A program made the translations under genes and the position numbers. 64,000 bases of DNA from Corynebacterium pseudodiphtheriticum DSM 44287 (GTDB taxonomy: Bacteria; Actinomycetota; Actinomycetes; Mycobacteriales; Mycobacteriaceae). Position 1 is the first letter of the stretch, and each line of letters starts with the position of its first letter. The notes beneath the pieces are model-generated. The model searched no databases and was not told the origin of the DNA. It was given only the letters and a program-made list of their open reading frames with translations. Below are positions 9,772-18,189 of this stretch, in pieces. Location: contig NZ_JIAH01000005.1 of the NCBI RefSeq assembly GCF_000688415.1, forward strand, positions 124,001-188,000, in the 5' to 3' direction.

Positions 9772-11234
9772 TTATCCTTTGATGGATCGATTTATACGAT
9801 AACGCGTAGAGCGCTGCCCTTGTCGTCCTTCCATCACCACGATTCCGGTTGTTTGCAGTTGTTTGAGTGCATACCGAATTTGGCCAGGACTGAGTCCTGG
9901 TATTGCCTCTACCAGCTCGGGAAACCTCATGGGTGCCTGGTTTAGCTGAGCGATGATAGCTGCGGTATTGCTTCCGTGCACTGATGAAAAATCTGACGTT
10001 CTACGCTGCTTCGTACCTTTATCCCGTGGTGTCTCGTGCGAAGTATCCCGCGGACGAAGTACCCCCGTCTTGGTAATAAGCTAGCTTGAGTGAGCTTAGT
10101 TCTGTGAGCAGATCATCTGCTTCGGACTGCCCGAGTGGGGCAAATTGCTTCCGTATTTGTCCTATTGACCAAGTCGCACCTTGCTCTAATGAAAGCAGTA
10201 CCTCCATTTGAATAAGTGAGAGTTCTTGGTTGTGCGCGAGTTTTTGCGCGTGCTGGCGTTGTTCCGCGGATAATCGAGACTGTCTACGGAAAATTACTTT
10301 GAATTGTGCGCCGTTATCAAAAAATTGTGGACGAGTGAGATTGCTATCTCGGCAAGCTCGCAAGATTTCGGCGATGCCACCACCTTCGCCTTCGATCACC
10401 GAGCTGCCGTCTGAAGTCTTGACTTGTCGCATGAGGTCATACAAACGCTGGTTGACGGCAGATTTTGCCAGGTCTGAGCCCGTTAATTGTTCGATGCTGA
10501 GGCCATGAAGCCCGCCTGGGTTGGTGACGATGAGACGTTCACGAGTTAATCGAATTTCTACGCTTTTACCACCACCTAACGAGGCAGCGCTGAGATCGCG
10601 GTGAACCAACGCATTGGCTATCGTTTCTCTTATTGCGCGCAGTGGAAATTCGCTCCGTTTTTCATATGTCCACTGGTTTGATATTCGTCGATGGTGTCTG
10701 CATTGCGCGCTACTCACGCAACTGCATCTTCCAAAAGATCTGGAACAGCACCCTCAAAAGTTTCGATATTACGGTTTCGTGGTCCACCAAATCCTTCTGG
10801 CATTCGCACTGCGGCTGTAACTCGTAAAGCCGGCTCAGCCGCTTGTGGGAAAAATCCGAGCCCATACAGGCCAGAAACACTTAAAGTACCGTCGGGAAGA
10901 ATAACTTTCAGGGTACGTAGCAAATCCGTATCATTAACTACCTGGGATAAACGCCGAGAATACTGGCGAACTTCTGCCATATATCGCGCAGTTAATTCAC
11001 TATTCAAATCAGCGCGAGTAGTGCCAGGTACCGATTCAGAATCTGTTTCGTGGCTTCTTGCTGCTATGAGTGATGCATTCCGGATAAGCTGCAAATCGTT
11101 CGCGTTCGTTTCATAATCGCCATCGCTTTGCCTCAAATATGCTTTGCCACGGCCTTGATTATTGTTGCTGGTTCATTTATTCCAGTGACACTGAAGTTTG
11201 AGCCTTCATCGACACCGAGCAGCACCGTCCCATT
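9772..11234 (-). pseudogene. Broken AlbA_2 / HATPase_c_4 transcriptional regulator (COG2865-type)
   Basis: Pieces of one protein lie in order on the minus strand. N-terminal AlbA_2 (Schlafen-type) remnant: NGTVLLGVDEGSNFSVTGIN from 11234, with a stop codon directly before it. Then a jump in frame, with about 60 residues apparently missing, into GRGKAYLRQSDGDYE. Next VPDLLEDAVA, an in-frame TGA at about 10714 where a Trp is expected, VARNADTIDEYQTSGHMK; then a one-base loss in a run of A at about 10660 leading to RSEFPLRAIRETIANALVHRD, the ATPase-like core. Another one-base shift in GGG at about 10018 leads to a winged-helix tail (LSPGQIRYALKQLQTTGIVV). At least four lesions make a sequencing error unlikely as the whole explanation. 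Intact relatives often accompany mobile or defence DNA. Confidence 0.85.
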
Positions 11235-11648
11235 TCACACTGTAAAGGGTGCAGTCACAGTGTAAAAGTGTCTAGTGGTCTCGGGTGCTTTTGCACTGTG
11301 ATGTGCACCGTTGTTTCAGTGCTGGTGCCGGGATGATAACTTGGTATTCTGACCAGTGTTTTTGTGACTGCAGGCCTGTTCGGTGAAAGTGAATGTTCCG
11401 GTTTGTGAGTGACAATAATGTCATTGATAGACCCTCAAATCAGGTCACAGTGTAAAATGCACACTGTAAATCACAGTCTGAAGGTTGCAGACTGAAAACT
11501 GCACTGTGAATCCGCAGTGTGGGCTAGGTACGGGCCGCGGCCGTGATGGCAGGGCCCGCTTATAGCAAGCAGAAACCTCTAGCCAATAGAGTTAGCTAGC
11601 AAACCCCATCATCACCGGCGGCGCCGCGTCACTAGCAGTGCGCGGGTT
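11235..11648. repeat. Non-coding stretch with clustered short inverted repeats
   Basis: No convincing gene in about 410 bases. It contains repeated ACACTGT/ACAGTGT words: ACACTGT at 11237-11243 facing ACAGTGT at 11257-11263, and ACAGTGT at 11447-11453 facing ACACTGT at 11461-11467. Further dyads are TGACA-ATAA-TGTCA (11410-11423) and CAGTCTG/CAGACTG (11474-11480, 11488-11494). A bulged GC-rich hairpin lies at 11625-11644 next to the acyl-CoA synthetase stop codon. The repeats could be operators of the decayed gene or remnants of a mobile segment. Confidence 0.6.
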
Positions 11649-13292
11649 TTAAGCCGACAGCTGGCGGGGGATTACCTTGCCGGTCGCGTTACGTGGCAAT
11701 TCATCGACGAAGTGCACGTCGCGCGGTACAGAATGCTCCGCTAAACGGGTGCGCACCCATTCGCGGACATCGTCGGCAGAAATTTCCGGCCCGTCTGGAT
11801 CTTTCACGATCCAGGCTGCGATGCGGCTAAATGTATCGTCGTCGTCCACGCCCTTGGCGTAGTGATCGGCAATACCCGGCATCGTGTCCAGTACGTTATC
11901 CACCGATGAGGGGTAGACGTTTTCGCCACCAACGATGATCATTTCGTCGGCACGACCCAGAACGTGCAGCATGCCGTTGCTGTCGATATAGCCGAGGTCT
12001 CCGATGGACTGCAGCATGCCGACGCGATCGAGTCTGTGTTTCGGGTTGGTATAACCCACCATTGTGGTCGCGTTGCGCAGATAGACTTTGCCGACTTTTC
12101 CGCGCGGAACTTCCTTGCCGTTGTCATCCAAGATTTTCAACAGAGTGCCGTTGGCGATGGATCCACCGATCGTGGGATTTTCTGCGACTTGTTGCGCGGT
12201 TGCAGCACTGGCCAAGGTGAGTTCGGTGGAGCCGTATATATTGGCCAAGATGGGGCCGAATCGTTCGATGGTATCCGTTGCCACCTGGGGAGTTAGCGCG
12301 TGGCCGGAGGAAGCGATGACCTTGAGCGAAGAAGCGTCATAATCCCAGGTGTTGTCGAGAGCAACCATCGATTTATAAAACACGGGTGAGGAAATCAGCA
12401 CTTCACAGCGGTGTTCCTGGATGTCGCGCAAACAAGCCTCAGGGTCGAAAACCCGGCGAGTAACGACTGTAGAACGCAGCGCAAAGGCGATATTGAGCAT
12501 CGCCCAGCCCCAGGTGTGGAAGATCGAAGCAGTCATTTGCACGTTTTGGCCGGCTTCCCACGGTATGGCGTCCAGGATCGTCGTCAAGACTGTGGGGAGT
12601 TTTGGTTCTGGGCGGGCAATGCCCTTAGGTACTCCGGTGGTGCCTGACGACATCAATACGATATTGCCGTGCTTCGGAAAGCGTGGCAGTTTGACATCGG
12701 TGCGGCGGTGAACGATCTCAGATAATACTGGGTGCTTGCCGGTCTCCTCACCACCTTCGTGGGCGATGACGACGTGTAGGCCGTCTGCGGCAGTGGAACC
12801 AGCTGCTGGCAGACGGTCAGCGAATTCACTGTCGATGACAAGCACGTTGATGTCATTTTCTTCGATGCACCCGGCAAGCTGTTCTGGCGAGGAACCGATA
12901 TTGAGCAAAAATAGCGTCGCGCCCGCGTATCCCTTGGAGATCAATGGGGTGACGATACCGCGACCATTGCGGGCCATGATGCCCAAGCGGATCTCCTTGA
13001 CAGGCAACTGGTGCAGGTACCGAGCGAAATTTTTGCTCTGTGTTTGCAGGTCACGGTAGCTAAGGGCGCCGTCGTCGTCGATAAGAGCGGTGCGGTCCGG
13101 TGACACTAGGGCTGCTTGCTCGATCTCACGGGCGGTGGTTAGCCAATAACGGGCGAGAATGCCAGGGCTGTGCACAAGCGCGGATATACCCTGTTGTGGT
13201 GCGATGATGCCGGACTTCCACAGAGCGGGAACGAGCTTTGCTAGCCCTTTGCCGTTGGTGGCAAGGTATTCCAGCCGGTCGCGCAAAGACAC
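11649..13292 (-). CDS. AMP-binding acyl-CoA synthetase (FadD-like)
   Basis: 547 residues of the ANL adenylating superfamily. The AMP/phosphate loop is LMSSGTTGVPKGIA, the adenine region is NIYGSTELT, the hinge region follows LGRADEMIIVGGENVYPS, and the C-terminal catalytic lysine is in NATGKVIPRQL. It should activate a carboxylic (probably fatty) acid to its CoA or adenylate; the chain length cannot be read. It is unlike the three tandem FadDs at 48-54 kb and resembles mycobacterial FadD12-type enzymes. Start is GTG with AAGGTG upstream. It stands alone between the decayed region and mscR, which is divergent. Confidence 0.88.
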   Translation of the reverse strand: MSLRDRLEYLATNGKGLAKLVPALWKSGIIAPQQGISALVHSPGILARYWLTTAREIEQAALVSPDRTALIDDDGALSYRDLQTQSKNFARYLHQLPVKEIRLGIMARNGRGIVTPLISKGYAGATLFLLNIGSSPEQLAGCIEENDINVLVIDSEFADRLPAAGSTAADGLHVVIAHEGGEETGKHPVLSEIVHRRTDVKLPRFPKHGNIVLMSSGTTGVPKGIARPEPKLPTVLTTILDAIPWEAGQNVQMTASIFHTWGWAMLNIAFALRSTVVTRRVFDPEACLRDIQEHRCEVLISSPVFYKSMVALDNTWDYDASSLKVIASSGHALTPQVATDTIERFGPILANIYGSTELTLASAATAQQVAENPTIGGSIANGTLLKILDDNGKEVPRGKVGKVYLRNATTMVGYTNPKHRLDRVGMLQSIGDLGYIDSNGMLHVLGRADEMIIVGGENVYPSSVDNVLDTMPGIADHYAKGVDDDDTFSRIAAWIVKDPDGPEISADDVREWVRTRLAEHSVPRDVHFVDELPRNATGKVIPRQLSA

Positions 13293-13543
13293 AAAATCAC
13301 ACCTTTAATAATCAGCTTGTCGGGATTAATACATATCCATGGCGCACGCCGAGACGCTGCGAGTACCAGGTGGTTACCGGGGACCCAACTAATGGCCAGG
13401 ATAATAGTTTCTGCTTGGAAAATTACACTACAACTATCGCCACATTAGCGATAATTCGTTACAGATTTCAGGTCAGAGGGATTCGGTACGACTCCGGGCG
13501 GATGTGGCGCATTCACGATTAGTGACGGGACAACAAACACAGG

Positions 13544-13556
13544 TAAGATTGTTGGC
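13544..13556 (+). promoter_or_regulatory. -10 box of a leaderless transcript (mscR)
   Basis: TAAGAT at 13544-13549, a TANNNT -10 box, ends 7 bases before the ATG at 13557, with no ribosome site. This predicts an mRNA beginning at or next to the start codon. Confidence 0.6.
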
Positions 13557-14708
13557 ATGACACATAGTGAAGCTCTTATAGAAGACCAGAAAAACACCTC
13601 TGCTGGCCAATCCCAGCAAACCGTTAAAGGCGTCATCGCGCGCTCGAAAGGTGCAGAAGTCGAGACCGTCGACATTGTCATCCCGGCTCCTGGCGCACAT
13701 GACGTCGTTGTTGCCGTGAAAACTTGTGGTATCTGCCATACCGATCTGGCTTACCGCGATGGCGACATTGAAGATGCCTACCCATTCCTGTTGGGCCATG
13801 AAGCTACTGCAGTCGTCGAATCCGTCGGCAGCGAAGTTTCCCACGTCAAAGTTGGCGACACCGTCGTATTGAACTGGCGCGCTGTGTGCGGCGAATGCCG
13901 GGCCTGCAAGAAGGGCCAGCCACGTTACTGCTTCGATACCCACAATGCTTCTAAGCCAATGACGCTTGCCGACGGCACCGAGCTCACCGCAGCGTTGGGC
14001 ATCGGCGCTTTGGCAGAAAAGACACTGGTACACGAAGGGCAGTGCACCGTGATTGATTCGGAGGCCGACGCGGCTGCTTCTGGCTTGCTGGGCTGCGGCG
14101 TTATGGCCGGCCTCGGAGCGGCTGTGAATACCGGTGAAGTTACTCGTGGTGAATCCGTGGCTGTGTTCGGCGTCGGTGGCGTCGGCATGGCAGCTATTGC
14201 CGGTGCCAGCTTGGTGGGCGCACGCAAAATCATTGCGGTGGACCTGGATGCGCAGAAGCTCGAGCGTGCCCGCGAAGAATTCGGTGCGACCCATACGGTG
14301 GATGCCAGTGGCAAGTCGGAAGAAGAAGTTATCGAAGCAGTCCGTGAGCTCACCGATGGCTTTGGTCCTGATGTCACCATCGACGGTGTCGGTATTCCAG
14401 CTACTACCCGACAAGCTTTCTACTCCCGTGATCTTGCCGGACGCATGGTCATGGTGGGTGTTCCTGGGCCAGATGCGAAATTCGAGGTTCCAGCTATTGA
14501 CTTCTTCTCTCGCGGCGGCGCGTTGAAGCCATCCTGGTACGGCGATTGCCTGCCAGAGCGTGACTTCCCGTTGTACGCTGATTTGGCTAAGCAGGGACGC
14601 TTCCCACTGGACAAATTCGTTGACGAACGCATTACCCTGAATGATGTAGAGAAAGCATTCGCAACCATGAAGGCAGGCAAAGTCCTGCGCAGCGTAGTAG
14701 AGGTGTAA
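13557..14708 (+). CDS. mscR: S-(hydroxymethyl)mycothiol dehydrogenase (mycothiol-dependent formaldehyde dehydrogenase)
   Basis: 383-residue zinc-dependent MDR dehydrogenase. Catalytic zinc ligand Cys57 and His in [21 protein letters not shown]; structural zinc cysteines in [18 protein letters not shown]-binding [13 protein letters not shown] followed by the acidic VDLD. The C-terminus KVLRSVVEV is characteristic of the mycothiol-linked subgroup (M. tuberculosis Rv2259/MscR; adhE in C. glutamicum). It oxidises the spontaneous formaldehyde-mycothiol adduct and also reduces S-nitrosomycothiol in mycobacteria. The next gene, an MBL hydrolase, starts 5 bases after its stop, the same pair as Rv2259-Rv2260, so they form an operon. 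Confidence 0.92.
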   Translation: MTHSEALIEDQKNTSAGQSQQTVKGVIARSKGAEVETVDIVIPAPGAHDVVVAVKTCGICHTDLAYRDGDIEDAYPFLLGHEATAVVESVGSEVSHVKVGDTVVLNWRAVCGECRACKKGQPRYCFDTHNASKPMTLADGTELTAALGIGALAEKTLVHEGQCTVIDSEADAAASGLLGCGVMAGLGAAVNTGEVTRGESVAVFGVGGVGMAAIAGASLVGARKIIAVDLDAQKLERAREEFGATHTVDASGKSEEEVIEAVRELTDGFGPDVTIDGVGIPATTRQAFYSRDLAGRMVMVGVPGPDAKFEVPAIDFFSRGGALKPSWYGDCLPERDFPLYADLAKQGRFPLDKFVDERITLNDVEKAFATMKAGKVLRSVVEV

Positions 14709-14713
14709 CACAC

Positions 14714-15331
14714 ATGCGTATTGACCATCTAGTGACTTCTGGAAAGTTCAAACTCGACGGCAATGAATGGGACGTCGACAACAATGTCTTCATCGTCGGC
14801 GACCAGGATTGCTGGATCATCGACCCTTCGCATGAATTCGATACCATCGTCGGCGCCGTGGAAAACCGTAACGTCAAAGGCATTATTTTGACGCATGGCC
14901 ACAGCGATCACGTCGATATTGCCCCGCAGGTCGCGGATCATTTCGGGGTGGAAATGTATATGCACCCAGATGACGAGATGCTGTGGGAAGAAGCCAACGG
15001 CGATCGTTCATTCGCCCGTCTTGCCGACGGCGACACCTTCGACGTAGAAGGCAGCACGCTGAAGGTTCTACACACCCCGGGACACTCGCCAGGTTCCTGT
15101 GTGTTGTACTGCGAAGATGAAGCAAAGATCTTTGCCGGCGATACCCTGTTTTCTGGTGGGCCGGGTGCAACCGACAAGAAGTACTCGGATTTCGGGACCA
15201 TCATTGAGTCGCTGAAATCCAAGGTATTCACCCTGCCGGACGAAACTAAGGTCTTGCCCGGCCACGGTGATTTCACAACCGTCGGTGAAGAATTCTCGCG
15301 CCTCGACGAATACATCGAGCGCGGCTATTAA
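14714..15331 (+). CDS. MBL-fold metallo-hydrolase, partner of mscR
   Basis: 205 residues with the two-metal site: LTHGHSDHVD (HxHxDH), His in HTPGHSPGSC, Asp in FAGDTLF, and the last His in PGHGD. This is the glyoxalase-II-like branch. Translation is probably coupled to mscR: AGAGGTG overlaps the mscR stop. By analogy with glutathione systems it may hydrolyse a mycothiol thioester (such as S-formylmycothiol) produced in formaldehyde oxidation; this role is inferred from gene pairing. Its last 31 bases lie within a 39-base duplication that repeats just past the stop. Confidence 0.88.
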   Translation: MRIDHLVTSGKFKLDGNEWDVDNNVFIVGDQDCWIIDPSHEFDTIVGAVENRNVKGIILTHGHSDHVDIAPQVADHFGVEMYMHPDDEMLWEEANGDRSFARLADGDTFDVEGSTLKVLHTPGHSPGSCVLYCEDEAKIFAGDTLFSGGPGATDKKYSDFGTIIESLKSKVFTLPDETKVLPGHGDFTTVGEEFSRLDEYIERGY

Positions 15332-15380
15332 GCACTCTCGTGCCTCGATGAATGATCGAGCGCGGCTATTAAGCACTCTC
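15301..15380. repeat. Tandem duplication of the 3' end of the MBL gene
   Basis: 39 bases (15301-15339), including the last codons and TAA, recur almost exactly as 38 bases at 15343-15380. Differences are one substitution (CGACGAA to CGATGAA) and a small change (TAC to TG). A recent slippage or duplication event. Confidence 0.9.
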
Positions 15381-15414
15381 TGAGCGCTGGAAGCACTACG
15401 CTCAGCGCTCAGAG
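15378..15414. terminator. Hairpin between convergent genes
   Basis: CTCTGAGCGCTG (15378-15389) and CAGCGCTCAGAG (15403-15414) form a perfect 12-base-pair stem with a 13-base loop. It separates the MBL gene (+) from the CcdA gene (-). There is no clear T run, but position and strength suggest a two-way terminator. Confidence 0.65.
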
Positions 15415-15445
15415 TTCTGCGGTTATTGGACGCACAGTCCGATGA

Positions 15446-16306
15446 CTATTGTGAGACGTCAGCAGCTGAAGTTTTTGTGCTGCTGGCGTCTTTATCTTTA
15501 TCGTCTTTTTTCCGCAGCCCCATAATCAGCACAATGATGATCAACGCTACGAGCACGATGATCGCTAATGTGAGGTCGGACAAGTGTGCAAACTGCATGA
15601 CCCATTCCTGAATACGTGCTTGCGCGTCGGTGCTTAGCGGCCCGCCCCAGGCCGAGGTGCCGTGGCTGAAGATGAACAAGAAGCCGATGGCAATAAATAA
15701 CGCACCGGAGATCATGGAAACCAGGTGGGTGGTGAATGGGCCGATTTTGATTGGCTTTGGGCGCATTTTGGTGCCCAAGTCCATCTTTTCCCACAATAAG
15801 GCGAGAACGAACAGTGGGATGGCCATGCCGACGGCATACGCTGCCATGATCGCCGCGCCGTACCAGACAGATGCGGAAACCGCAGCGGTGGTCAGCACCG
15901 CACCCAGCAATGGACCGGCGCAGAAACCAGCAAAACCATAAACCGCACCTAGAAAGAAGACCGAGCCAGGGCCGGAACCCTTGGCCTTCGACGAGAGGTT
16001 AGAAAAGGGCAGGCTGAATCCTCCACCAAAGAAAGTGTAGATGCCGAGTGCAATGATGATGATTCCGCCAATCAGGATGATCGTGGACCGGTGATCAACC
16101 ATGAACGCACCAATGCTGCCTACACCCGCCCCGATAGGCACCAGAACGGTGATGAGACCAGCCAAAAAGACCAAAGTCTTGAATACCAAATGGCGGAGTG
16201 AATCGAAGGCATAAGCGAAAAATGCTGGTAGCAGTAATGCTGAGCACGGGCTGATCAGCGAGAGCACTCCCGCGAGCAAGGCACCAAAAAGACCAACTTC
16301 AATCAT
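15446..16306 (-). CDS. CcdA/DsbD-type thiol-disulfide transmembrane transporter
   Basis: 286 residues, about six to seven hydrophobic segments. The first helix holds the conserved cysteine (LISPCSALLLPAF) and a second sits in GFAGFCAGPLLGAV, the pair that carries electrons across the membrane in CcdA/DsbD proteins. It would pass reducing equivalents from cytoplasmic thioredoxin to extracytoplasmic thiol proteins. The DsbA-like gene ends 17 bases upstream, so the two form an operon, and the partner is the obvious redox client. C-terminus is a charged tail (KKDDKDKDASS). Confidence 0.88.
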   Translation of the reverse strand: MIEVGLFGALLAGVLSLISPCSALLLPAFFAYAFDSLRHLVFKTLVFLAGLITVLVPIGAGVGSIGAFMVDHRSTIILIGGIIIIALGIYTFFGGGFSLPFSNLSSKAKGSGPGSVFFLGAVYGFAGFCAGPLLGAVLTTAAVSASVWYGAAIMAAYAVGMAIPLFVLALLWEKMDLGTKMRPKPIKIGPFTTHLVSMISGALFIAIGFLFIFSHGTSAWGGPLSTDAQARIQEWVMQFAHLSDLTLAIIVLVALIIIVLIMGLRKKDDKDKDASSTKTSAADVSQ

Positions 16307-16323
16307 CTATCAGCCCAACCTTT

Positions 16324-17265
16324 CTACTTGGATTTAGGGTGAGGCACGGTGCCGTCGGCAACCTTGGCTAGCTGGCGGTAAACCTCATCTTCGAAAACTT
16401 CATAGGGTTGTGCGCCAGAAATGAAGCGATCACCAAGAATAAATGCTGGGGTACCGCGCATGCCGATGGACGATGCGTAGTGCAGAGCCTGGCGCACCAC
16501 ATCGCGGTATTCCTCGTTTTCGATTTCTGTGCGGAATTTCTCCAGATCTTCTATGCCAGCCTCTTTGGCAAAACGCACATAGTCAGCAACGTCATAGCCA
16601 GGGTGGCCGCCGGTCTGGTTGTCGTAGGTGTTGTTGTAGAGCACATCATGAAATTCATAGAACTTACCCTGGTTACCAGCGGCGCGGCCTGCCTGTGCGC
16701 CAGTTTCCGCATGTGGGCCATTAACCGGCAAGTCATTCCATTCGATGCGCAGTAGACCAGTGTCTACGAATTTTTCTTTCAACTTCGGAGCGGTCTCAAC
16801 CGCGAATCGGGTGCAGAAAGGGCACTCAAAATCGGAAAATTCTGACAGCACCACCGGTGCATCGAGAGCACCCATCGCAAAAGGATCTTCGGCATTACGA
16901 CGATGCACGTTCAAAATGTCGTCATTCGACGTGATCTCGGCACCAGGGCCGATGACGGTTGGATCCGGGGAATTTGGTCGTGAGAAATCTGTGCCGGGTT
17001 CTACCTGTTTGGCGAGCTCGCGGGCTTGTTCTGGGGAGTATTCACCACCCGGCATAGGAGTCGACTGCGAATCCGAGTTACCAGACTGTGCGGAGCTTGG
17101 GGCCTGTGGACCGTGCATCGCATCTTGGCCACCGGCGCTCGTGGATTCATCGCCGCCGGAGCGTACCACGGCGACGACAATGAGCACGGCCAGCGCCACT
17201 ACCAGGGCGATTAACGTCCAGAGAAGCGCGGGCTTGCGCTGGAAAGCGTTACGTGAAGAGGACAT
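16324..17265 (-). CDS. Membrane-anchored DsbA-family thioredoxin-like protein
   Basis: 313 residues. One N-terminal transmembrane helix (LLWTLIALVVALAVLIVVAVV) places the rest outside; a Ser/Gly/Gln-rich linker leads to a DsbA-type domain with active site CPFC (SDFECPFCTRF) and the cis-proline loop GTPAFILGD. Likely introduces or isomerises disulfides in exported proteins. It is followed by a CcdA-like gene in the same operon, consistent with an extracytoplasmic thiol redox pair. C. glutamicum has the same neighbours near its rml genes. Confidence 0.9.
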   Translation of the reverse strand: MSSSRNAFQRKPALLWTLIALVVALAVLIVVAVVRSGGDESTSAGGQDAMHGPQAPSSAQSGNSDSQSTPMPGGEYSPEQARELAKQVEPGTDFSRPNSPDPTVIGPGAEITSNDDILNVHRRNAEDPFAMGALDAPVVLSEFSDFECPFCTRFAVETAPKLKEKFVDTGLLRIEWNDLPVNGPHAETGAQAGRAAGNQGKFYEFHDVLYNNTYDNQTGGHPGYDVADYVRFAKEAGIEDLEKFRTEIENEEYRDVVRQALHYASSIGMRGTPAFILGDRFISGAQPYEVFEDEVYRQLAKVADGTVPHPKSK

Positions 17266-17316
17266 TTCAACCTTCGTCTATCGGGAACTGACAGGCGGGT
17301 TGGGCCTGCGAGCACA

Positions 17317-18183
17317 TTAATCTTCCCTGGCTGCGCGCTCTAAATAAGAGCCATAGCCGGACTTGATTAATGGTTGCGCTAAGTCCAACAATTCCCGGGC
17401 GCTAATAAATCCCTCTCGGTAGGCAGAAACTTCCGGGGATCCGATGATAACTCCGGTGCGTTTTTGTAAAACCTCCACGTACGCTGCAGCTTCGGACATC
17501 GAGTCCACGGTTCCTGTGTCTAACCACACATCTCCGCGTTGCATTCGTTGGACAGATAATTGCCCCCGGTTGAGGTATTCCTCGTTGATCGCTGTGATCT
17601 CAAGTTCGCCGCGCGCCGAAGGCTTGATCGATTTGGCGATCTCTACAACTGAGTTGTCGTAAAAATACAAGCCGACCACAGCATAGGGTGACGTTGGGTT
17701 GGCCGGTTTTTCTTCGATGGACAGCGCACGGCCTGCTGGAGAGAACTCGACGACGCCGTAACGCTGCGGGTCAGCAACTTCATAGGCGAAAATAATTCCC
17801 CCTTGGGGGTCATGGCATTGTGGTAGCGCCCCAGAAAATCCATGACCATCAAAAATATTATCCCCCAGCACCAAAGCAACGTCGTCATCGCCAATGAAGT
17901 CTTCGCCGATCAAAAATGCTTGCGCAAGCCCCTCTGGACGCGGTTGAATCTCATAATCCAACAGCAGCCCCCACTGCGAGCCGTCGCCAAGCAAACGCTG
18001 AAAAGCAGGCGCATCCTCTGGGGTGGTGATGATCAGAATTTCCCGAATCCCGGCCTGGATTAGCGTGGACAGCGGGTAGTAGACCATCGGCTTGTCGTAG
18101 ATCGGCATGAGCTGCTTAGAAATCCCCTGCGTAATCGGGTACAGCCGCGTGCCGGAGCCGCCTGCCAGGATGATGCCTTTCAT
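17317..18183 (-). CDS. rmlA: Glucose-1-phosphate thymidylyltransferase
   Basis: First enzyme of dTDP-L-rhamnose synthesis: glucose-1-phosphate + d[19 protein letters not shown] is the nucleotidyltransferase signature, followed by [18 protein letters not shown]; the metal-binding Asp is in VLGDNIFDG, and IEEKP is conserved. 288 residues, normal length. GTG at 18189 is also possible, but MKGIIL is the usual start and TAGGTGG overlaps the rmlCD stop as its ribosome site. It is last in the rmlB-rmlCD-rmlA operon. Rhamnose links arabinogalactan to peptidoglycan. Confidence 0.96.
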   Translation of the reverse strand: MKGIILAGGSGTRLYPITQGISKQLMPIYDKPMVYYPLSTLIQAGIREILIITTPEDAPAFQRLLGDGSQWGLLLDYEIQPRPEGLAQAFLIGEDFIGDDDVALVLGDNIFDGHGFSGALPQCHDPQGGIIFAYEVADPQRYGVVEFSPAGRALSIEEKPANPTSPYAVVGLYFYDNSVVEIAKSIKPSARGELEITAINEEYLNRGQLSVQRMQRGDVWLDTGTVDSMSEAAAYVEVLQKRTGVIIGSPEVSAYREGFISARELLDLAQPLIKSGYGSYLERAARED

Positions 18184-18189
18184 AGCCAC

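Noticed and set aside
10019..10717. Separate 232-residue ATPase-like gene
   Set aside because: Its N-terminal about 20 residues are out-of-frame translation; it is the middle piece of the broken AlbA_2 gene, not an independent gene.
13473..14711. 412-codon minus-strand frame opposite mscR
   Set aside because: mscR on the plus strand carries complete zinc and NAD motifs; the opposing translation has none.
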